Of a DNA stretch of 20,456 nt, positions 15,697-20,456 are shown in pieces. Positions within the stretch are counted from its first letter, which is position 1, and the number at the start of each line of letters is the position of its first letter. Source of the stretch: Lachnospiraceae bacterium UBA5902 (lineage in GTDB: Bacteria > Bacillota > Clostridia > Lachnospirales > Lachnospiraceae); contig DJEI01000071.1 in assembly GCA_002431865.1 (NCBI GenBank), positions 1 through 20,456 of the forward strand, given 5' to 3'. Below the pieces are notes generated by a model. It had not been told where the DNA came from, did not search any database, and worked only from the letters and a program-made list of their open reading frames with translations. The position numbers and the translations under genes were made by a program.

Positions 15697-16632
15697 ATGA
15701 AGAATATGTTGAATTTTAAGAATTTCTCTGCGGAGGAGCTGCAGAAGATTCTTGAACTTGCGCTGGATATGAAGAAGAATCCGGAAAAGTACAGCCACGC
15801 ATTGGAGGGCAAGAAACTCTATACGTTGTTTGAGAAGACAAGTACCCGTACATTCCTTTCTTTTACGACAGGAATGACAGAGCTTGGCGGAACCTACTAC
15901 AACCAGCTTTGGAAAGACAGTAACTTTGTCCTTGGCGAGCCGGTTTCCGAGATCAAATATGTATGCCGCAATGTGGACATCATCATGGCACGTCTCGTGA
16001 AAAATGAGACCGTTGAGCTGTTCGGTGACAATGTAACGGTACCATTTATCAATGGCTGCGACAACTCGTACCATCCTTGCCAGATCCTGGCAGATGCGCT
16101 GACGATCATCGAGAAGTTCGGAAGTCTGAATGTCAAGTTCCTGTACATCGGTGCAAAGAACAACGTATTCAATTCATTGGTAGAATTCTTCTCCAAGATG
16201 AAGCAGGGAACCCTGTACGGACTTACCCCGCTTGTAAATGACACTGCCTGCGGGCCGGACTTCTATGAGGAAGCAAAGAAGACAGGCTACTACGTAGAGC
16301 TTGATCCGAACATGCTGATGGACGAAGTGAAGAAATATGTGAAGGATATGGATATCTGCTACACCGATACGTGGCTTGACATGGAGTTCTTCAACGATCC
16401 CGCATATCAGGATAAGAAGAAAGAACTCATGGACAAGATGATGCCATATCAGTTGAACGACGAGTTCTTGGAGGGCAGCCATGCGCTTGTCTTCCACGAC
16501 ATGCCAATGCATGTGGGCTTCGAAATTTCGAAGGAAGTGGAGATGAAGAATCTCGATCATATTCTCGATCAGGCAGAAAACAGAAGACATGCAGAAAAAG
16601 CTGTCATGTATACATTGATAAAAGGAATCTAA
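15697..16632 (+). CDS. Ornithine carbamoyltransferase-family protein, atypical (argF/otc-like)
   Basis: The start is ATG 15697 after GGGAGGA (15683-15689). The 311-aa protein has the transcarbamylase fold. The carbamoyl-phosphate motif S-T-R-T is at 49-52, FINGCDNSYHPCQILADALT at 118-137 carries H126-P-x-Q129, and there is a central dinucleotide-like strand FLYIGAKNNVFNS. The amino-acid-binding half is unusual. Where ornithine transcarbamylases have HCLP and aspartate ones have HPLP, this has FHDMP (266-270), and the usual D-x-W-x-S-M-G segment reads TDTWLDMEFF (223-232). It may use ornithine or another amine substrate. Automated pipelines would probably name it ornithine carbamoyltransferase, but the substrate is not secured by sequence. 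It sits between metK and a membrane protein, two genes from pyrB. Confidence 0.75.
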   Translation: MKNMLNFKNFSAEELQKILELALDMKKNPEKYSHALEGKKLYTLFEKTSTRTFLSFTTGMTELGGTYYNQLWKDSNFVLGEPVSEIKYVCRNVDIIMARLVKNETVELFGDNVTVPFINGCDNSYHPCQILADALTIIEKFGSLNVKFLYIGAKNNVFNSLVEFFSKMKQGTLYGLTPLVNDTACGPDFYEEAKKTGYYVELDPNMLMDEVKKYVKDMDICYTDTWLDMEFFNDPAYQDKKKELMDKMMPYQLNDEFLEGSHALVFHDMPMHVGFEISKEVEMKNLDHILDQAENRRHAEKAVMYTLIKGI

Positions 16633-16642
16633 GTGGTATAAT
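16615..16642 (+). promoter_or_regulatory. Strong extended -10 promoter at the start of the DUF5673-like gene
   Basis: TTGATA (16615-16620), a 16-nt spacer and a perfect TATAAT (16637-16642) preceded by TGG give an extended -10 promoter. Initiation about 7 nt downstream would fall at 16648-16650, just after the ATG at 16645. The resulting mRNA would lack that start codon and would mainly serve pyrB, or be leaderless from the GTG at 16651. Confidence 0.6.
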
Positions 16643-16644
16643 AT

Positions 16645-17133
16645 ATGGATGTGTGGCTTTCGGTACTGGCATTTGTGCTTTTCCTTGGCTTTGGTACGGG
16701 CGCGCTTGTCTGCGTCTCTGCTGTGAAAAAACAGTCTGGGATCGTCATAAAGAGTCGGCTGCATCACAAATTAAATATCTCTGAGGTCGTCTATGCGAAC
16801 CTTGGACTTGTGGGACTTGTTGTGCTGGTGTATTTCAAGATCTACATATTTGTGCCTGCGGTATTGATGTTTGTGTTGTTCATCGTGCTGTCCACCCGGA
16901 TACAGAGTGGCATCACAGAAGAGGGTGTGCTGGTCGGAACCACATTTATTGAATGGGAATTCATGCGGTCTTTCCTCCTGGAAAACCAGGGGGAGGACAG
17001 CAATGTAATCGTACTGAAGATTCGTGCGAATCGAAAAACATATATCCTCGTCTGTAACCGGGAAGATCGGTTTGCAATCGATGAGATATTCCGAAAAAAC
17101 AACGTGCGTTCAATGGGAGGAAACCAGAAATGA
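16645..17133 (+). CDS. Small membrane protein with C-terminal DUF5673-like domain
   Basis: A 162-aa protein with hydrophobic segments at about 3-27, 50-65 and 66-86, followed by a soluble C-terminal domain (about 88-152). The C-terminal domain shows [18 protein letters not shown], a lysine-rich strand and [19 protein letters not shown]. This pattern, a beta-rich domain comparing its own surface with a membrane bundle, resembles DUF5673/PH-like small membrane proteins; the family assignment is from memory and moderate. Its stop overlaps the pyrB start by 4 nt (ATGA), so the two are translationally coupled. The ATG at 16645 has only a weak AAAGGAAT upstream. No pyrimidine-related function is known. 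Confidence 0.65.
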   Translation: MDVWLSVLAFVLFLGFGTGALVCVSAVKKQSGIVIKSRLHHKLNISEVVYANLGLVGLVVLVYFKIYIFVPAVLMFVLFIVLSTRIQSGITEEGVLVGTTFIEWEFMRSFLLENQGEDSNVIVLKIRANRKTYILVCNREDRFAIDEIFRKNNVRSMGGNQK

Positions 17134-18092
17134 AACATGTAATTGATTCAACAGACCTGACCGTGGAAGAAATCGATGGCATTTTGAAGCTGGCGCAGGA
17201 CATTATCAACGACAAAGAAGCATACAGCGAAGCGTGTAAGGGCAAAAAACTTGCAACGTTATTTTTTGAACCAAGTACAAGAACAAGACTTAGCTTTGAA
17301 TCAGCAATGATGGAGCTTGGCGGAAATGTACTTGGTTTTTCTTCGGCTGATTCTTCGTCTGCGACGAAGGGTGAGAGCGTGGGCGATACGACAAGAGTCG
17401 TAAGCTGCTACGCAGATATCATTGCAATGCGTCATCCGAAGGAAGGTGCGCCGATGCGTGCATCTATGGTAAGCAGCGTGCCAATTATCAATGCCGGTGA
17501 TGGCGGTCACAACCACCCAACACAGACACTCACGGATCTGCTTACGATTCTGCGGGAGAAAGGCAGACTGGACAACTTTACGATTGGTCTGTGCGGCGAC
17601 CTGAAGTTTGGGCGTACCGTACATTCGCTGATCAAGGCGTTATCCCGTTATGAAAATATCAAATTTATCCTGATCGCTCCGAAGGAACTCCGCGTGCCGG
17701 AATACATTATCTCCGAAGTGCTCGAAGCAAAGAATATTCCATATGAAGAAGTAGAGTCGATGGAAGAAGTGATGGGTGAGCTTGATGTACTTTATATGAC
17801 AAGAGTACAGAAAGAACGATTCTTCAACGAGGCGGATTATGTCAGATTGAAGGATACCTATATTCTCGATGGAAAGAAGCTTAAAAATGCAAAGTCTGAC
17901 CTTGCCATTCTGCATCCGCTTCCGCGTGTGAACGAGATATCTGTGGAAATCGATGACGATCCACGTGCCTGCTATTTCCGTCAGGTCATGAACGGAAAAT
18001 TCGTGCGTATGGCACTGATGCTGACACTGCTCAAGGCGAACGGCGCGAAGCTGAATCTGTCCGCAGACAAGCTTGCGAAGATTCCGGAGTAA
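17130..18092 (+). CDS. pyrB: Aspartate carbamoyltransferase catalytic chain
   Basis: A 320-aa catalytic subunit of ATCase, the first committed step of pyrimidine synthesis (carbamoyl phosphate plus aspartate to carbamoyl aspartate). All catalytic motifs are intact: [12 protein letters not shown] with S49-T50-R51-T52, the 80s loop SSSATKGES with K80, AMRHP (R101-H102), NHPTQ (128-132), and [10 protein letters not shown] with the HPLP aspartate loop. GGGAGG lies before ATG 17130. The gene overlaps the membrane-protein gene by 4 nt. The regulatory chain gene follows only after about 410 bp of repeat and leader DNA, whereas pyrB and pyrI are usually adjacent. Confidence 0.97.
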   Translation: MKHVIDSTDLTVEEIDGILKLAQDIINDKEAYSEACKGKKLATLFFEPSTRTRLSFESAMMELGGNVLGFSSADSSSATKGESVGDTTRVVSCYADIIAMRHPKEGAPMRASMVSSVPIINAGDGGHNHPTQTLTDLLTILREKGRLDNFTIGLCGDLKFGRTVHSLIKALSRYENIKFILIAPKELRVPEYIISEVLEAKNIPYEEVESMEEVMGELDVLYMTRVQKERFFNEADYVRLKDTYILDGKKLKNAKSDLAILHPLPRVNEISVEIDDDPRACYFRQVMNGKFVRMALMLTLLKANGAKLNLSADKLAKIPE

Positions 18093-18100
18093 CCCGTGAG

Positions 18101-18335
18101 GGAAAACCGCGCAGGAAGCTTCTGGACAAGTTCCGGCGGGAAAAGTGTGTGTGGAAGAGGAAAAACGGTCAAAAAAACCCACGCTGTGTGTTTTTGAGAG
18201 AGAAAACCTGTGGAAAAACCCATGCAGGAAGCTGCCGGATGTGCTCCGGCGGGAAAAGTGTGTGTAGAGAAAGAAAAAATGGGTGAAAAAACCCACGCTG
18301 TGTGTTTTTGGGAGAGAAAACTCGCGAAAAAGCCC
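18101..18335. repeat. Two-plus copies of a 113-114-bp intergenic repeat
   Basis: Unit 1 begins with GCAGGAAGCT at 18111 and unit 2 with the same word at 18224; a partial third continues to about 18335. Shared blocks are TCCGGCGGGAAAAGTGTGTG, ACCCACGCTGTGTGTTTTTG and GAGAGAAAAC. Each unit contains a terminator-like hairpin: AAAAAC-c-CAC-gct-GTG-t-GTTTTT at 18173-18195 and 18287-18309. Unit 2 also has GCCGGA/TCCGGC (18234-18250). The reverse strand is open and encodes repeated low-complexity peptides with QKHTAWVF, which I regard as a by-product of the repeat. Confidence 0.8.
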
Positions 18336-18412
18336 ACTCAGATCCCAGAGTAAGGATATGAGAACATAAACAAGGTAAATGACGACAAATGCAAATTCGA
18401 AAAATGTAAGTT

Positions 18413-18466
18413 GGGTTGTATGTAATTGCATATTCTTAGGCAGGCCATTGCAATTATATACAACTC
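18413..18466 (+). promoter_or_regulatory. 18-bp stem-loop in the pyrI leader, with a competing outer pairing
   Basis: GTTGTATGTAATTGCA (18415-18430) pairs with TGCAATTATATACAAC (18449-18464) with one G-U. Two more pairs at the base give about 18 bp around an 18-nt loop. CCCAGAGT (18344-18351) is the exact complement of ACTCTGGG (18463-18470), and this pairing overlaps the stem base, so the two structures exclude each other. The pyrI ribosome binding site AAGGAGG (18492-18498) is 28 nt downstream. No T run follows, so it is not a simple terminator. Confidence 0.55.
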
Positions 18467-18505
18467 TGGGTAGGGTAAATGGATTTGCATGAAGGAGGAA
18501 ATCAA

Positions 18506-18919
18506 ATGAAGATAGATAGTATTCAAAATGGTATTGTGTTGGATCATATTACTGCCGGTAAGGCACTTCAGGTATATCACGACCTCGAACTTGACAGGCT
18601 CGACTGCTCCGTAGCTATCCTGCAGAATGTCAAGAGCAGCAAGATGGGAAAGAAGGACATCCTGAAGATCGACAAGGAGTACGACGTGAACTTGGATGTG
18701 CTCGGTTATATCGATCCGGATATCACGGTCAGCATCATCAAGGACGGACAGACGGTCGAGAAAAAGAAGCTTGCATTGCCGAAAAAACTGATCAATGTGA
18801 AAAAATGTAAAAATCCTCGCTGTATCACATCGACAGAACCAGGAATTGTGCATATATTTAAATTAGCTGATGAAAAAAATCGTATTTATCGATGCATTTA
18901 TTGTGAGGCAGACAGGTAA
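18506..18919 (+). CDS. pyrI: Aspartate carbamoyltransferase regulatory chain
   Basis: The start is ATG 18506 after AAGGAGG (18492-18498). The 137-aa protein is slightly shorter than the usual 150. It has an N-terminal allosteric domain (IDSIQNGIVLDHITAGKALQ) and the zinc domain with four cysteines C101, C106, C130 and C133 in CKNPRCITSTE and YRCIYCE. It tethers catalytic trimers and carries nucleotide feedback by CTP/UTP and ATP. The pairing with pyrB is expected, but the 413-bp gap filled by repeats and a structured leader is not. Confidence 0.96.
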   Translation: MKIDSIQNGIVLDHITAGKALQVYHDLELDRLDCSVAILQNVKSSKMGKKDILKIDKEYDVNLDVLGYIDPDITVSIIKDGQTVEKKKLALPKKLINVKKCKNPRCITSTEPGIVHIFKLADEKNRIYRCIYCEADR

Positions 18920-18924
18920 AATGC

Positions 18925-18952
18925 TTTACAAAATAATGGAATGTGTTATAAT
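18925..18952 (+). promoter_or_regulatory. Promoter of murA
   Basis: TTTACA (18925-18930), a 16-nt spacer and TATAAT (18947-18952) with an extended TGT just before it form a strong sigma-A-type promoter. It starts 6 nt after the pyrI stop and lies 56 nt before the murA start, separating murA from the pyrimidine genes. No terminator is visible between them. Confidence 0.8.
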
Positions 18953-19007
18953 TATTAAGATTATGGGCTAGTAGCGTAAAAAATAACTGGCAGCACAGAG
19001 GTGTGAA

Positions 19008-20312
19008 ATGGAAAAATATGTTATAAAAGGCGGCAATGTTCTGGAAGGTGAAGTTTCGATTGCCGGTGCGAAAAACGCCGCACTCGGTATCCTTGCAGCA
19101 GCAGTCATGACAGACGAAGAATGCATTATTGAGAATGTACCATATGTAGAAGATACAAAGACATTACTTCGTGCAATCGAGACAATTGGCGCTAAGGTAA
19201 AATACATTGACAACCATACAGTTTCTATCTACGGCGGAACAATCAGAACCGGCGAGGATGTCTGTGTGGATGATGAATATATTCGGAAGATACGAGCATC
19301 CTACTATCTGCTTGGAGCTTTGCTTGGTAAGTATAACTATGCACAGGTAGCTTTACCGGGCGGCTGTGATATCGGACTGCGTCCAATCGACCAGCATATC
19401 AAGGGCTTTGAGGCACTTGGTGCGAAGGTAGAGATCGTAAATGGTGGTAAGGTCGTTGCGAAAGCGGAACAGTTGATTGGCAATCACATTTATCTTGATG
19501 TGGTAACGGTTGGAGCCACTATCAATATCATGATGGCGGCCGTTCTTGCAGAGGGCAAGACCACGATCGAGAATGCTGCGAAGGAGCCACACATCGTAGA
19601 TGTGGCGAACTTCCTGAACAGTATGGGTGCAAATATCAAGGGCGCCGGAACGGATGTCATCCGTATCCGTGGTGTTCAGAAGCTGAGAGGAACGGAATAT
19701 TCAATCATTCCGGATCAGATCGAGGCTGGAACATTTATGACGATGGCAGCAGCCACCAAAGGAAATGTTCTGATTAAGAATGTAATTCCAAAGCACTTAG
19801 AGGCAATCTCTTCAAAGCTGAATGAGATTGGTGCACGCGTAATCGAATACGATGATGCAGTCCGTGTCATGGCGGACGGCAGATTCAAGGCAACACAGAT
19901 CAAGACACTTCCATATCCGGGATTCCCAACAGACATGCAGCCGCAGATGGCGGTAACACTTGCATTGTCACAGGGAACGAGCGTGATTACAGAGAGTATA
20001 TTTGAAAACCGGTTTAAATATGTAAGCGAGCTTTCCCGTATGGGAGCACGCATCAAAGTAGAAGGGAATTCCGCAGTGATTACCGGCGTGGATGGATACA
20101 CAGGCGCAAACCTGGTAGCACCGGATCTTCGGGCAGGTGCCGCACTTGTCATTGCAGCATTGGCGGCCGATGGGTTCAGCACCATCGACGACATCAAGTA
20201 TATTTTGCGTGGTTACGAGGATTTCGATGGAAAAATCCGCGGACTTGGCGGTCAGATCGAGGTAGTCGATGACGAACGTGACATCCAGAAGTTTAAATTA
20301 AGAGTGGGTTAA
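19008..20312 (+). CDS. murA: UDP-N-acetylglucosamine 1-carboxyvinyltransferase
   Basis: A 434-aa EPSP-synthase-fold enzyme for the first committed step of peptidoglycan synthesis, adding enolpyruvate to UDP-GlcNAc. The start ATG 19008 follows AGAGGTG. K22-N23 in SIAGAKNAAL, R96 in KIRASYYLLGALLGKY and the catalytic cysteine C120 in LPGGCDIGLRPIDQHIKGFE are present, as is the PGFPTDMQPQ loop. C120 in place of aspartate predicts fosfomycin sensitivity. The IRASYYLLGALL wording is closer to the MurZ/MurA2 (murAB) class than to MurA1, which usually reads RASILVMGPLL. It has its own promoter. Confidence 0.96.
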   Translation: MEKYVIKGGNVLEGEVSIAGAKNAALGILAAAVMTDEECIIENVPYVEDTKTLLRAIETIGAKVKYIDNHTVSIYGGTIRTGEDVCVDDEYIRKIRASYYLLGALLGKYNYAQVALPGGCDIGLRPIDQHIKGFEALGAKVEIVNGGKVVAKAEQLIGNHIYLDVVTVGATINIMMAAVLAEGKTTIENAAKEPHIVDVANFLNSMGANIKGAGTDVIRIRGVQKLRGTEYSIIPDQIEAGTFMTMAAATKGNVLIKNVIPKHLEAISSKLNEIGARVIEYDDAVRVMADGRFKATQIKTLPYPGFPTDMQPQMAVTLALSQGTSVITESIFENRFKYVSELSRMGARIKVEGNSAVITGVDGYTGANLVAPDLRAGAALVIAALAADGFSTIDDIKYILRGYEDFDGKIRGLGGQIEVVDDERDIQKFKLRVG

Positions 20313-20354
20313 AAACAAAAATATAATTGACCGATTACAAATCATGCAGATAAA

Positions 20355-20396
20355 ATGTATATCATGTATTTGAATGTAAATGCATGATATATACAT
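20355..20396. promoter_or_regulatory. AT-rich dyad downstream of murA
   Basis: ATGTATATCATG (20355-20366) is nearly complementary to CATGATATATACAT (20383-20396), and inner ATTT/AAAT extends the stem. No T run follows the stem, so it is a weak terminator candidate. It could be an operator for the next gene beyond the window. Nothing else is recognisable in 20313-20456. Confidence 0.4.
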
Positions 20397-20456
20397 ATGT
20401 TTGGAACTTAGAAGTACTTGATGTTCTGTGAGTATCAGCAATGTTTGAACACGATG

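Noticed and set aside
18101..18335. Direct repeats considered as a CRISPR array
   Set aside because: The units are 113 bp with no short constant repeats alternating with unique spacers, and no cas genes are present.
17640..18431. Long minus-strand open frames with recurring QKHTAWVF peptides (also 17981-18337)
   Set aside because: They run antisense through pyrB and the 113-bp repeats, have no ribosome binding site, and the peptide recurrence simply reflects the DNA repeat.

Overview
The window looks like chromosomal DNA from a motile, low-to-moderate GC Gram-positive of the Clostridia, most likely a Lachnospiraceae member of the Roseburia / Agathobacter rectalis kind. The evidence is a flagellin with a dedicated chaperone, sigma-28 (SigD-type) promoters, clostridial hydrophobic (ChW) repeats, strong AGGAGG ribosome binding sites, a SAM-I riboswitch on metK, and a separate pyrB plus pyrI aspartate transcarbamylase. 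The genus is inferred from gene families; no database search was possible.

Region 1 (1-1350) is AT-rich accessory DNA. Degenerate 23-bp-spaced repeats run off the left edge. They are followed by the C-terminal remnant of an Rpn/PD-(D/E)XK-type transposase, which abuts an apparently 5'-truncated coiled-coil membrane protein closed by a strong terminator. Region 2 (1350-4810) holds single cell-envelope or unknown genes: a divergent VanZ-like membrane protein, a convergent G5 + M23 (LytM) peptidase whose leader carries a perfect inverted repeat, a stand-alone SbsA-type Ig domain protein and a galactose-mutarotase-like enzyme. Region 3 (4837-7458) is a secreted protein with six ChW repeats and a C-terminal half that resembles a transglutaminase lacking its cysteine.

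Region 4 (7620-12949) is a late-flagellar block: a very large FliK-like/DUF6240-type protein, flagellin, and a FliS-like chaperone. Two sites match the SigD consensus with exactly 15-nt spacers. One precedes the FliK-like gene and the other lies in its last codons, placed to drive flagellin separately. Region 5 (13011-13962) is an Hint-type HIT protein followed by a canonical VanZ protein that probably starts at an overlapping GTG.

Region 6 (14012-18919) begins with a promoter, a SAM-I riboswitch and its terminator. A 136-nt, roughly 51-bp imperfect hairpin of unknown nature lies between the terminator and metK. metK is followed closely by an atypical transcarbamylase with HDMP in place of the ornithine-type HCLP motif, a DUF5673-like membrane protein, and pyrB. 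pyrI is separated from pyrB by about 410 bp containing two copies of a 113-bp repeat and an 18-bp stem-loop leader. Region 7 (18925-20456) is murA (MurZ/MurA2-like subtype) under a strong extended -10 promoter, followed by an AT-rich dyad.

The points most worth following are the metK leader hairpin, the repeat and hairpin between pyrB and pyrI, the flagellin promoter inside an upstream coding region, the pseudo-transglutaminase ChW protein, and the atypical carbamoyltransferase beside pyrB. No complete transposon, phage, CRISPR array, rRNA or tRNA is visible.
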